From Desulfuromonadales bacterium (GTDB lineage Bacteria > Desulfobacterota > Desulfuromonadia > Desulfuromonadales > JAGXHI01): a stretch of 56,029 nucleotides of DNA. Location of the stretch: the NCBI GenBank assembly GCA_024636295.1, contig JAGXHI010000053.1, positions 1-56,029 of the forward strand, written 5' to 3'. The notes beneath the pieces were generated by a model. It did no database searches and had not been told where the DNA came from. It saw only the letters and a program-made list of their open reading frames with translations. The position numbers and the translations under genes are program-made. Below, piece by piece: positions 16,232 through 23,857 of the stretch. Each line of letters starts with the position of its first letter. The stretch's first letter is position 1.

Positions 16232-17358
16232 AGAAAATATTTGTGGAAAATATCCGGGAAAGGGAATGGGTCGACAGCCCTTTTCTCGTTCGCGAGAAAA
16301 TTATGGCAATGGCGCGAAACGGCAAGCCCTATATGACCCTGAAGCTGATGGACCGGACCGGCGAGGTGGAGGGGCGTGTATGGGAGCGTGTCGACGAGTT
16401 CTCAGATTGTTTCGAAAAAGACGACTTCATCCGGGTTCAAGGTAAGGCCAGCGTTTATCTCGGAAAGATGCAGCTGATCGTTCAGGAGATCGAACCTCTG
16501 GAGGAGAAGACCATTGAGCTTTGCGATTTCCTCCCCGCAGCCCTTCGGGGCGCAGAGGATCTGATCACCGAATTGAGGGAGAAGGTTGATTCCCTGCGCT
16601 CTCCCCACCTGCGGGCGCTGATGGAGAGTTTTCTGTCCGATTCCGAATTTCTGCGCTGCTTCAGTATCGCTCCGGCCGCAAAGGCGATGCACCACGTCTA
16701 CCTCGGGGGGCTCCTGGAGCATTCGCTGGCTGTGGCCGATCTCGCGGATGACGTTTCCCGGCGCTATCCGACCATCAACCGGGATCTCCTGATCACCGGC
16801 GCCCTGTTGCACGATCTGGGAAAGGTGGCGGAACTCAGCTATCTGAAATCATTTGACTATACGGATGAAGGCAAGTTGCTGGGCCATATCGTGATAGGGG
16901 TGGAGATGCTGGAGGCGAAAATCCGGGAAATTCCCGATTTTCCCCGCAGGCTCTCTACGCTGCTGAAACATCTGATTCTTTCTCATCACGGGCAGTACGA
17001 ATTCGGTTCTCCCAAACGCCCCAAAACCCTGGAGGCGGTAGTGCTGAATTTCCTGGACGATATGGATTCCAAAATCAACGGGGTGCGCACCCATATCGAG
17101 AAGGAGCCCGACAGCCCTTCGGCCTGGACCAGTTATCACCGGCTTTACGACCGATATTTTCTGAAAGAGGCTTTTCCGGAGGAATCGGGCGAAGCGCATG
17201 TGGATGAAAGACCTTCCAATCCACCCCCGCGTTCCGCCGCCCCGCGTCAGGAAAGAGGCGGGGATGGAAAAAGGCGCACATTCGGTGTGAGCCTGGGGGA
17301 ACAGCTCAGGGGGAAGAGCCTCGACCTGTTCGGGTCCGATGGAGAAAAAAATGAATGA
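16228..17358 (+). CDS. 3'-5' exoribonuclease YhaM-like (OB fold plus HD domain)
   Basis: A 376-residue nuclease of the YhaM type. Residues 1-90 form an OB-fold nucleic-acid-binding domain (MTLKLMDRTGEVEGRVWERV, then a beta strand with KMQLIVQEIEPL). Residues 150-320 form an HD metal-dependent hydrolase domain with HHVYLGGLLEHS and the doublet LLHDLGKVAEL, and a further histidine pair in LSHHGQYEFG. The tail (residues 325-376) is a proline-rich linker. YhaM enzymes trim RNA and single-stranded DNA from the 3' end. It begins at GTG 16228 in 4-base overlap with the FAD gene and its end overlaps the next gene. Confidence 0.9.
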   Translation: MKKIFVENIREREWVDSPFLVREKIMAMARNGKPYMTLKLMDRTGEVEGRVWERVDEFSDCFEKDDFIRVQGKASVYLGKMQLIVQEIEPLEEKTIELCDFLPAALRGAEDLITELREKVDSLRSPHLRALMESFLSDSEFLRCFSIAPAAKAMHHVYLGGLLEHSLAVADLADDVSRRYPTINRDLLITGALLHDLGKVAELSYLKSFDYTDEGKLLGHIVIGVEMLEAKIREIPDFPRRLSTLLKHLILSHHGQYEFGSPKRPKTLEAVVLNFLDDMDSKINGVRTHIEKEPDSPSAWTSYHRLYDRYFLKEAFPEESGEAHVDERPSNPPPRSAAPRQERGGDGKRRTFGVSLGEQLRGKSLDLFGSDGEKNE

Positions 17359-17986
17359 AATGCTTGTTCAAAAGCTGGAAGTGGGACCTCTGCAGGTCAA
17401 CTGTTATCTGATCGGCTGTCCGGATACGCGACAGGCGATGGTCGTGGATCCCGGTGGAGACGGAGAGAGGATCCTTGAAGCTCTGCGTTCGCATCATCTG
17501 GAACTCCGGGCCGTCGTCAACACTCACGGACATTTCGATCACACCGGCGCCAACCGTTTCCTGGTGGAGAAAACCGGGGCCGCCCTGATGATCCATGAAT
17601 CGGACGTTCCCCTGTTGAAAGTGGGGCATCAGCATGCCGCCGCTTACGGTCTGACGGCGGAACCCTCCCCGGCGCCCGATCGCCTCCTGAGGGACGAGGA
17701 CTCGTTGACCATCGGAAATCTGAAGTTTACCGTTCTGCATCTTCCGGGACACTCCCCGGGAGGAATCGCCCTTTCGACGGAAGGACGTGTTTTCGCAGGG
17801 GACATTCTGTTCGCCGGCTCTATCGGCCGCACCGATCTCCCTGGCGGCGACCACAGGGCGCTGATCGATGGAATCCGTCGCAAACTGATGATCCTTCCCG
17901 ACGATACCGTGGTTCATCCAGGTCACGGGCCCGAGACCACGATCGGCCGGGAAAAACGGATCAACCCCTACGTTGGGGGTGGATAG
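17351..17986 (+). CDS. Metallo-beta-lactamase-fold hydrolase (glyoxalase II-like)
   Basis: A 211-residue hydrolase with the full metal site of the fold: H59-x-H61-x-D63-H64 in NTHGHFDHTG, a later histidine in LPGHSPGG, aspartate in FAGDILF and the last histidine in HPGHGPETT. The small, single-domain form resembles the GloB-like thioesterase group that removes acyl groups from thiols, but the C-terminal substrate domain of true glyoxalase II is absent. The start is taken as 17351, with GGAG 6 bases upstream; this overlaps the end of the YhaM-like gene by 8 bases. coaBC follows 26 bases later. Confidence 0.9.
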   Translation: MNEMLVQKLEVGPLQVNCYLIGCPDTRQAMVVDPGGDGERILEALRSHHLELRAVVNTHGHFDHTGANRFLVEKTGAALMIHESDVPLLKVGHQHAAAYGLTAEPSPAPDRLLRDEDSLTIGNLKFTVLHLPGHSPGGIALSTEGRVFAGDILFAGSIGRTDLPGGDHRALIDGIRRKLMILPDDTVVHPGHGPETTIGREKRINPYVGGG

Positions 17987-18012
17987 GCTGAAGATCCCAA
18001 GGGGGTGAGACC

Positions 18013-19215
18013 ATGCTGAAGGGGAAAAAAATCGTACTGGGCGTCTGCGGAGGCATTGCCGCCTACAAGTCGGTGGAGCTGTTGCGCCTTTATGTCAAGG
18101 CCGGCGCCGAGGTCTTCGTCGTCATGACGCGAAGCGCCATGGAATTCGTTGCGCCCCTGACATTTCAGACCCTCTCTGGAAGCCCTGTCCACACGGATCT
18201 GTTCAATCTCTACCAGGAAAGGGAAATCGGCCATATATCCCTGGCGGATCGGGCCGACCTTTTTGTGATCGCTCCCGCCACGGCCAATGTGATCGGAAAA
18301 ACGGCATCCGGAATTTCCGATGACCTGATGACCACCACGATCATGGCCACCAGGGCTCCGGTTCTTTTCGTCCCATCCATGAACGTCAACATGTGGGAAA
18401 ATCCGATCTATCAGCGGAATGAAACCCGATTAAAGGAATCGGGTTATCATTTTATGGAGCCCGATTCGGGATTTCTGGCCTGCGGCTGGGAAGGGAAGGG
18501 GAAACTCCCCGATCCTCAGCGGATTCTGGAGGAAACCCGACGACTGCTCTCGCCACAGGATCTTAAGGGGGAGACGGTGCTGGTCACCGCCGGACCGACA
18601 CGTGAGAAGATAGACCCTGTTCGTTTTCTCAGCAACTTCTCTTCGGGCAAAATGGGATATGCCGTCGCCCGGGCCGGCCGGGACCGGGGCGCCCGCGTGA
18701 TCCTGATATCGGGGCCCACTGCTCTCGAGCCTCCCGCAGGGGTCGAGTTCATTCCTGTATCCAGCGCACTGGAGATGCGGGATAAAGCGCTCGAAGCGCT
18801 TCAGGACGCCACGGTCATCATCAAGTCCGCCGCCGTGGCGGATTACCGGCCCGCGGAAACAGCCGATCGAAAAATCAAGAAGGAGAAGAAGGGCGATCTG
18901 GTTCTGCAACTGGTGCGCAATCCGGATATCCTGGCTGAGATGGGCGCCGTCAAGGGCGGACGAATCCTGGTTGGATTCGCGGCCGAGACGGGTGACCTGC
19001 AGTCCTATGCGCAGAGTAAGCTGGAGAGGAAGAACCTCGATCTGATCGTCGCCAACGATGTCACTCTAGAGGGCGCGGGGTTCGACGTGGATACGAATAT
19101 CGTCCATTTCCTTACGCCGGACGGCAGGGTGGAGGATCTTCCCCGGATGACCAAGGACGAAGTGGCGCAGCGGCTTCTGGACAAAGTCCTGGAGATCCGC
19201 AGGGCCGGAAAGTAA
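18013..19215 (+). CDS. coaBC: Bifunctional phosphopantothenoylcysteine decarboxylase / phosphopantothenate-cysteine ligase
   Basis: Carries out two consecutive steps of coenzyme A synthesis. The CoaC half (1-190) is an FMN flavoprotein: GVCGGIAAYK, active-site H74 in IGHISLADRAD, N92 in APATANVIGK, the PSMNVNMWENP motif, and C157 in FLACGWEGKG. The CoaB half (190-400) has VTAGPTREKIDPVRFLSN, the SSGKMGYA phosphate-binding loop, KSAAVADYRP and the nucleotide-contacting KIKKEKKG. The 400 residues are the normal length. It is the last gene of the plus-strand set begun at 13410. Downstream, 56 bases separate it from a convergent gene. Confidence 0.97.
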   Translation: MLKGKKIVLGVCGGIAAYKSVELLRLYVKAGAEVFVVMTRSAMEFVAPLTFQTLSGSPVHTDLFNLYQEREIGHISLADRADLFVIAPATANVIGKTASGISDDLMTTTIMATRAPVLFVPSMNVNMWENPIYQRNETRLKESGYHFMEPDSGFLACGWEGKGKLPDPQRILEETRRLLSPQDLKGETVLVTAGPTREKIDPVRFLSNFSSGKMGYAVARAGRDRGARVILISGPTALEPPAGVEFIPVSSALEMRDKALEALQDATVIIKSAAVADYRPAETADRKIKKEKKGDLVLQLVRNPDILAEMGAVKGGRILVGFAAETGDLQSYAQSKLERKNLDLIVANDVTLEGAGFDVDTNIVHFLTPDGRVEDLPRMTKDEVAQRLLDKVLEIRRAGK

Positions 19216-19270
19216 CAGAAAAGACTTCACCCGGAAATGGGGGGCCTTTACATTTTTGCCCGGGAATCGA

Positions 19271-20188
19271 TCAGAATTCGGATAGAAGCTCGAGAAGGCG
19301 ATCCGGTCGGGTGATGCCTTCCCGGAAGCGCGGCTTGAGCGTCTGGAGGATGTTTTCGGCCTCCGCAGCGGGAAGCTTGCCGTCGAGCCAGAGCAGATTC
19401 AGATTCCGACGGATCATTTTTGCTGAATTCAGCGCCCGCTCCCCTGCGGGATCGGATCTCCAGTAGGGACTTTTTTCCATATCCTTCAGGATGCTTTCGG
19501 TCGCTTCACGAGCGAGGGTAAAATATTCCGTCAGGTCCTCTTCGCGAAGAGCCCACTTGGATGTGCGATTCATCGATCGCAACATTTTCTGCCACTGCTG
19601 AAGGCGGCTAAGGAGCAGCAGCGAATTGAAAATGCGCTTGTTGTTGTTGAAGGACAGAATCGTTTCGGACAGGACGCTGCGCATCAGGGCGTCGTTCTGG
19701 CTGAAATCCTTTCTCGCGATCGTCCTGGCAAGCGCCCATATCTTTTTATCCACTTGGGATTCTAGGCGCACCTCCCAATAAGTGTGTTTGAGAAACACGG
19801 TGTTGAAGGTGTGTATCATCTGAAAGGGGACGAAATAGGAATGGGCCACCGTGTCGGCGGCGAGGTGCCCCAGATACCCATAGGCGCAGGCTCTCTGGGA
19901 GTCCGTCTCGGCGGATTCGAGAATTTTTTTAGCCATTCTCCAGCTGTGGCAGTGCTCCAGATAGTGCGTGAATTTTTTTCCCAGGGTGATGTCGGCACTG
20001 ATGCAGCCGTAGAGAAAATCGTGCGGATAGGCGTTGAGCAGGGTCTGCAGGGCAGCCGGGAAAATAGAGAGATTGGAGAGGACTTGGGAGCCCAGGTGCA
20101 GATGGACTCCGATGCCCCACGCCAAAGCCTCAGACGGAATCAGGACCAGAAGACAGCAAAAAAAAAGAAGATAAATCGAGAACCGCAT
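19271..20188 (-). CDS. Secreted zinc-dependent phospholipase C-like protein
   Basis: A 305-residue exported protein with a signal peptide (MRFSIYLLFFCCLL, cleavage after SEALA at about residue 23, leaving WGIGVHLHLG). An N-terminal tryptophan followed by histidines, and later HYLEHCHSW, GYLGHLAADTVAHSYF, are the metal ligands of the zinc-dependent phospholipase C/S1-P1 nuclease-like fold, which uses the mature N-terminal tryptophan. The C-terminal half is helical and not diagnostic. A longer GTG start at 20236 would add 16 residues but its ribosome site touches the codon; 20188 gives the better signal peptide. Lone reverse-strand gene, convergent with coaBC and divergent from the glycosylase gene. 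Substrate unknown. Confidence 0.8.
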   Translation of the reverse strand: MRFSIYLLFFCCLLVLIPSEALAWGIGVHLHLGSQVLSNLSIFPAALQTLLNAYPHDFLYGCISADITLGKKFTHYLEHCHSWRMAKKILESAETDSQRACAYGYLGHLAADTVAHSYFVPFQMIHTFNTVFLKHTYWEVRLESQVDKKIWALARTIARKDFSQNDALMRSVLSETILSFNNNKRIFNSLLLLSRLQQWQKMLRSMNRTSKWALREEDLTEYFTLAREATESILKDMEKSPYWRSDPAGERALNSAKMIRRNLNLLWLDGKLPAAEAENILQTLKPRFREGITRPDRLLELLSEF

Positions 20189-20206
20189 GAGTGTGTTTTT
20201 AAATTC

Positions 20207-20234
20207 TTGAAAGATGGTTAAACAAGAATAATTC
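20207..20234 (+). promoter_or_regulatory. Sigma-70-type promoter before the uracil-DNA glycosylase gene
   Basis: TTGAAA (20207-20212), 16 bases, then TAATTC (20229-20234). A start near 20241 would leave a leader of about 19 bases. A small palindrome (TCCCTGAGGGA) overlaps the presumed start. Confidence 0.5.
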
Positions 20235-20259
20235 ACTCCCTGAGGGAAGTAAAGGCATT

Positions 20260-20994
20260 ATGCCCGACGAGGACCGTCAAAATCTACGGGAAACAATCAT
20301 TCAGATCCGGGGATTACTGGAAGATCAGCGTGACCTCGGCATCCGGGAGGTTTACCCCGAGCATGTTCCGGACGATCTGCCGGCCTGTCCACCCGGCGTC
20401 CAGGGGCTGGATCAGGGTGGAGAAGCTTCGTGCCGGAGGGAGACGCTCGAGGAAATCCGCGCGGAACTCGAAAATTGCCGCCGCTGCGACCTGTGCAAAG
20501 GTCGAAGGAATATCGTTTTTGGTGTCGGCAATCCCCGGGCTCATCTCGTTTTTGTCGGTGAGGCCCCCGGGCGGGAGGAGGATGAAAAGGGGGAACCTTT
20601 CGTGGGGGAGGCGGGGCGCCTTCTGGACCGAATCATTTTCGCCATGGGGATGCGGCGCGAGGATGTCTATATCTGCAATGTCGAAAAATGCCGTCCCCCC
20701 CATAATCGGGATCCTCTTCCGGAGGAGATCGAGGCCTGCGAACCTTTTCTCAAACGGCAGCTTTCGGCCATTCGACCGCAGCTCATCGTCAGCCTGGGCC
20801 GATTTGCGGCCCAGTGTCTTCTGCGGGACAAGGCACCAATGAACCGTCTCCGGGGACATTGGCGGGAATATGAAGGCACTCCCCTCATGCCGACGTATCA
20901 TCCGGCGTTTCTGCTGCGCAACCCTGCCTCCAAAAGGGAAGTCTGGGAAGACATGAAGCAGGTTATGAAACGCCTGCGCGAGCATGCCTCGTAA
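20260..20994 (+). CDS. Uracil-DNA glycosylase, family 4 (iron-sulphur type)
   Basis: Removes uracil from DNA. The 244-residue protein has an extra N-terminal stretch of about 65 residues, then the catalytic domain. Cysteines C76-x2-C79 and C144-x15-C160 match the [4Fe-4S] ligands of family 4. The motif GEAPGREED (100-108), the VEKCRPP region and the C-terminal MPTYHPAFLLR are conserved. The long N-terminal region, as seen in DNA polymerase-related (phage SPO1-type) members, has no recognised function. The stop lies inside the start region of the ABC ATPase, so the two are co-transcribed. Confidence 0.93.
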   Translation: MPDEDRQNLRETIIQIRGLLEDQRDLGIREVYPEHVPDDLPACPPGVQGLDQGGEASCRRETLEEIRAELENCRRCDLCKGRRNIVFGVGNPRAHLVFVGEAPGREEDEKGEPFVGEAGRLLDRIIFAMGMRREDVYICNVEKCRPPHNRDPLPEEIEACEPFLKRQLSAIRPQLIVSLGRFAAQCLLRDKAPMNRLRGHWREYEGTPLMPTYHPAFLLRNPASKREVWEDMKQVMKRLREHAS

Positions 20995-21751
20995 GATGGA
21001 GACCCTGACCATTGAAAATGTCCGCAAGATCCGGAAGGGGCCCGGCGGAGAAGAAATTGAAATACTCTCGGGGATTTCTCTCCGTGCCCGTGCCGGTGAA
21101 CTGCTGACGGTAATCGGACCTTCCGGAGGAGGTAAAAGCACCCTGGTTCGTCTGATCAACCGCCTTGAGGATCCCACGGACGGCCGCATCCTCCTGAAGG
21201 GAAAGGACGTTCTCACCCTTGATCCCCTCGAGCTGCGCCGCAAGGTGACCCTGGTTCAACAGAAACCGTTCATGTTCGAAGGAACGGTTCTCGACAATCT
21301 TCAGATTCCCTTTCATTTCCGTGGGCAAACGCCGCCCGATCGGGATGATCCAACACTTCGGGAAAGCCTTGAACTCTGGCGCATCTCCCCCGACTTTCTG
21401 GACCGCTCGGCACGTACTCTTTCTCTTGGTCAACAGCAGCGGGTCGGTCTGGCCCGGATCCTGATCGGATCGCCGGAGGTTCTTCTCCTGGACGAGCCGA
21501 CCAGCGCCTTGGACCGTCCGACGGGAGATCGTCTGGCCGACACCCTCCGGGAGATCTGCCGGTCGAGGAATCTCACGCTCCTGATGGTTACCCACGATCT
21601 GCGATTGGCGGAAAGAGTCTCGGATCGCCTGGCTTTTCTCAGCGATGGACTCATACTTGAGGAAGGGGATGCGGCCGACCTTCTGAACCGTCCCCGGCAT
21701 TCTCGATTGCGGGATTTTCTGGCCATGCCTCAAGCGGAGGCAGAGATATGA
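20984..21751 (+). CDS. FetA/YbbL-like ABC transporter ATP-binding protein
   Basis: A 255-residue ABC ATPase with Walker A GPSGGGKST (45-53), Q-loop LVQQKPFMFEG, signature LSLGQQQR, Walker B VLLLDEPTSALD and switch histidine in MVTHDL. It pairs with the membrane protein encoded directly downstream (ATG overlaps this stop). The pair is of the FetAB (YbbLM) type, which in E. coli exports iron and helps oxidative-stress resistance; metal specificity here is inferred. Start at ATG 20984 or 20996; neither has a good ribosome site, in keeping with coupling to the glycosylase stop. Confidence 0.88.
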   Translation: MPRKMETLTIENVRKIRKGPGGEEIEILSGISLRARAGELLTVIGPSGGGKSTLVRLINRLEDPTDGRILLKGKDVLTLDPLELRRKVTLVQQKPFMFEGTVLDNLQIPFHFRGQTPPDRDDPTLRESLELWRISPDFLDRSARTLSLGQQQRVGLARILIGSPEVLLLDEPTSALDRPTGDRLADTLREICRSRNLTLLMVTHDLRLAERVSDRLAFLSDGLILEEGDAADLLNRPRHSRLRDFLAMPQAEAEI

Positions 21752-22533
21752 ACGAGTCTTCCATAATCGACCTGCAGATCCCCGATCTTGCAATGGCTTA
21801 TGGTTTAATCCTTCTGACAGCCGCCGCGGCTCGCCTCCAGGGAATAGGGCAGGGGAAGAACATGCTATGGGCTTCCCTGCGCATGGTTTTTCAGCTCCTT
21901 GCGATCGGCTACGTCCTCAAGTTCGTCTTTGCCATCGAACATCCATTGCCGGTTCTGCTTCTCTTGCTGATCATGACGGGGTTTTCTCTTCAGGTGATCG
22001 CCGGAAGGATCAAGGACCGGATGCCTGGGTTCTACCGGGTGGTCGGCGCCTCTATGTTTATCGGATGTGGAAGCATCACTTTCTTTTTCTGCCTTCTGGT
22101 GGTGGGGATTTCTCCCTGGTACGACCCGCGCTACCTCATTCCTCTGGCGGGCATGATCATCGGCAATTCGATGAATGGGGCAAGTCTGGCCGCCGAACGG
22201 CTCGCGGCCGAGATGCGAGAGCGACGCGAGGAAATCGAGACGGCTCTCTGCCTCGGCGCGGGCAGCCGACCGGCGAGTCGGACGGCGGTGCGCAGCGCTT
22301 TTCGTGCTGCGCTTCTTCCTGCAACCAACACAATGGCCGCCATGGGGATCGTGTCCCTCCCGGGAATGATGACCGGCCAGATTCTCTCCGGCACCTCGCC
22401 GATGATCGCCGTTAAATACCAGATCGCCATCATGTGCGCCATAACCGGCAGTGTTGCCATCACGTCCTTTCTCATCCTGGTTCAGGGATACAGGCGCTAT
22501 TTCACCCCCGCCCACCAGTTGCGCGAAAATTGA
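21748..22533 (+). CDS. FetB/YbbM-like ABC transporter permease (UPF0014)
   Basis: A 261-residue membrane protein with about seven hydrophobic segments and the family-typical PLAGMIIGNSMNGASLAAERL, LGAGSRPA-like loop, and LPATNTMAAMGIVSLPGMMTGQILSG, which defines the UPF0014/FetB family. It starts in a 4-base ATGA overlap with the ATPase gene and is followed by a perfect terminator. It forms the membrane part of the metal-export or related transporter with the preceding ATPase. Confidence 0.92.
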   Translation: MNESSIIDLQIPDLAMAYGLILLTAAAARLQGIGQGKNMLWASLRMVFQLLAIGYVLKFVFAIEHPLPVLLLLLIMTGFSLQVIAGRIKDRMPGFYRVVGASMFIGCGSITFFFCLLVVGISPWYDPRYLIPLAGMIIGNSMNGASLAAERLAAEMRERREEIETALCLGAGSRPASRTAVRSAFRAALLPATNTMAAMGIVSLPGMMTGQILSGTSPMIAVKYQIAIMCAITGSVAITSFLILVQGYRRYFTPAHQLREN

Positions 22534-22590
22534 TGTCCTAAGCGTCTTCAGTTCAATGGTCTGGAGATCTCGATTAATAACCTTCTACGC

Positions 22591-22620
22591 AAAAACGGCG
22601 CCCTTGCAGGCGCCGTTTTT
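22591..22620. terminator. Bidirectional terminator between fetB and the PEP-CTERM gene
   Basis: AAAAACGGCGCC (22591-22602) pairs perfectly with GGCGCCGTTTTT (22609-22620), giving T-runs on both strands. It serves the plus-strand fetB transcript and the convergent minus-strand PEP-CTERM gene. Confidence 0.95.
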
Positions 22621-22642
22621 GTGTAAGAGGGTTTCCGAATAA

Positions 22643-23389
22643 TCAGGCTTTTTTCCTCCGGAAGGCGGCGAGTCCGGCCAGTCCGGAGCCCAGGAGGAAC
22701 AGAGTGGCCGGTTCGGGTACAGGAGTTACCGATTCCACGATGACTACCATGTCCATGTAATCCATGTTGCCGCCGTTCAATTCGCCTTCGAAGGCCAGGA
22801 TGTATTCATGATTGGCGAAGAGCCCGGTGGTCCAGAGCCCAGGGGCGGGACCCGTAAGACGAAGATAGTCCGTCTCATTCCCTGCGTAGGCGAACATGTG
22901 ATCGAATCCGTCCACGTTCCTGGCGGTTTCGCTGTGGAAGGTGAATTCCCCATTATTGAGGAAATAGCCGAAATTGCTTGTGGCGAAATCCGTTCCGGTA
23001 TATTCGCCGTTTAACCACACCTGAAAATTGCCGGTAGACATATTCTCAAAGGTGGCGAGTGCGGCATTGCTGCCTCGAACCGCGTCGGAGGAGAACAGCT
23101 CCACATAATCCGACCCGTTGTAGACCCCGAAGCTCTGACCGCTCTGGGTGCCCAGCAGCTCGTAGATGATCCTGCTGGAAGCAGTGCCTGACGCCGAGAT
23201 TTCCCAGTTTTCATCCAGAGTCACGAAATCCTGAGTAACATCGATGCTGCTGGGGCCGGCCACGGTGATTTCGTCAAAGAGATCCTGGAGGTTGGGGGAG
23301 CCCTCCAGTGACGGAACCGCCATGGCGTTTGTTGCCGACCATAAGAGCGCGGCGGTGAGAAGACTTAAAAAAATACATGTTTTCTTCAT
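22643..23389 (-). CDS. PEP-CTERM sorting-domain protein (DUF4114-like)
   Basis: A 248-residue exported exosortase substrate. Signal peptide 1-24 (cleavage after NAMA); C-terminal sorting signal VPEPAT (224-229), a hydrophobic span and the basic end RRKKA. The body holds aspartate/asparagine-rich beta-type sequence ending in a stretch NHEYILAFEGELNGGNMD-like, with YMDMVVIVESV, close to the DUF4114 pattern (FED...DYNDMV). Such proteins are predicted to be cut by exosortase and handed to the cell surface or the exopolysaccharide. GGAGG lies 7 bases before the ATG. The gene is divergent from the polysaccharide operon and has a sigma-54 promoter. It is the only sorting substrate in the window. Confidence 0.9.
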   Translation of the reverse strand: MKKTCIFLSLLTAALLWSATNAMAVPSLEGSPNLQDLFDEITVAGPSSIDVTQDFVTLDENWEISASGTASSRIIYELLGTQSGQSFGVYNGSDYVELFSSDAVRGSNAALATFENMSTGNFQVWLNGEYTGTDFATSNFGYFLNNGEFTFHSETARNVDGFDHMFAYAGNETDYLRLTGPAPGLWTTGLFANHEYILAFEGELNGGNMDYMDMVVIVESVTPVPEPATLFLLGSGLAGLAAFRRKKA

Positions 23390-23459
23390 TTCATACCTCC
23401 TTGTTCATTAAGAATTGTTTCCCTGTTTATCCGACCCCGTTAGTGACTGTTTTTGTAGA

Positions 23460-23475
23460 AGCAAGCCATGTGCCA
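23460..23475 (-). promoter_or_regulatory. Sigma-54 (-24/-12) promoter of the PEP-CTERM gene
   Basis: Read on the minus strand, 23475 to 23460 is TGGCACATGGCTTGCT, an exact match to the RpoN consensus TGGCAC-N5-TTGCW. A start near 23448 leaves a leader of about 59 bases. RpoN promoters require an AAA activator, and prsR at 54469 encodes one in the same locus. Confidence 0.9.
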
Positions 23476-23535
23476 AAAACACAAGTAGCCGTTTGATCGA
23501 AGGAAATCGCGTTGAAAAAAAACACCTTTGGATAG

Positions 23536-23552
23536 TGTAAAGATTTCCGACG
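23536..23552 (-). promoter_or_regulatory. Candidate activator (PrsR-type) binding site
   Basis: The plus-strand sequence TGTAAAGATTTCCGACG lies about 85-105 bases upstream of the presumed start of the PEP-CTERM transcript, the usual distance for an RpoN activator. It is AT-rich with a loose TGT/CGACG symmetry. I vaguely recall a similar 'PEP-CTERM box' in exosortase genomes but am not certain of its consensus, so this is a weak call. Confidence 0.35.
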
Positions 23553-23601
23553 GGTTGGTTATGGGTAATCGTTGAACAATTCCTGATTTTTTAAAAAGCC
23601 T

Positions 23602-23634
23602 AATGCAAAAAAAATTGAATTAAAAGATTGCATT
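23602..23634 (+). repeat. Inverted repeat in the divergent intergenic region
   Basis: AATGCAA (23602-23608) and TTGCATT (23628-23634) are perfect inverted 7-mers, 19 bases apart. They lie upstream of the prsT operon and could be an operator. The remainder of this 468-base divergent gap (23390-23857) is AT-rich. It contains the sigma-54 promoter, the candidate activator site and a GC-rich hairpin (GCGGG-TTT-CCCGC, 23731-23743), but no gene that I can support. Confidence 0.4.
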
Positions 23635-23857
23635 TTGCTCAAAGCTTGATAAATCTAAACACATTAAAGATATTTATTTTTCCACTCCTATACTTCATCA
23701 CCGTTGACCCTACATGCCGTTTTTTAAATTGCGGGTTTCCCGCAGCGGGAGATTTCGCCTCGATGGGAAATAGCGTCCGTTGCAGCAGAAATTCAAACTT
23801 CACAACCGTAATTTCCGGTTGGGGGTAAATTATCGGATACAAGGGGAAGGATCATTC

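Noticed and set aside
19229..19255. Terminator between coaBC and the phospholipase-like gene
   Set aside because: CCCGG and CCGGG can pair but the loop is about 20 bases and there is no proper T-run. Too weak to call.
23764..23782. A sigma-54 promoter before prsT (TGGGAAATAG...TTGC)
   Set aside because: The GG to GC spacing is wrong for -24/-12 elements.
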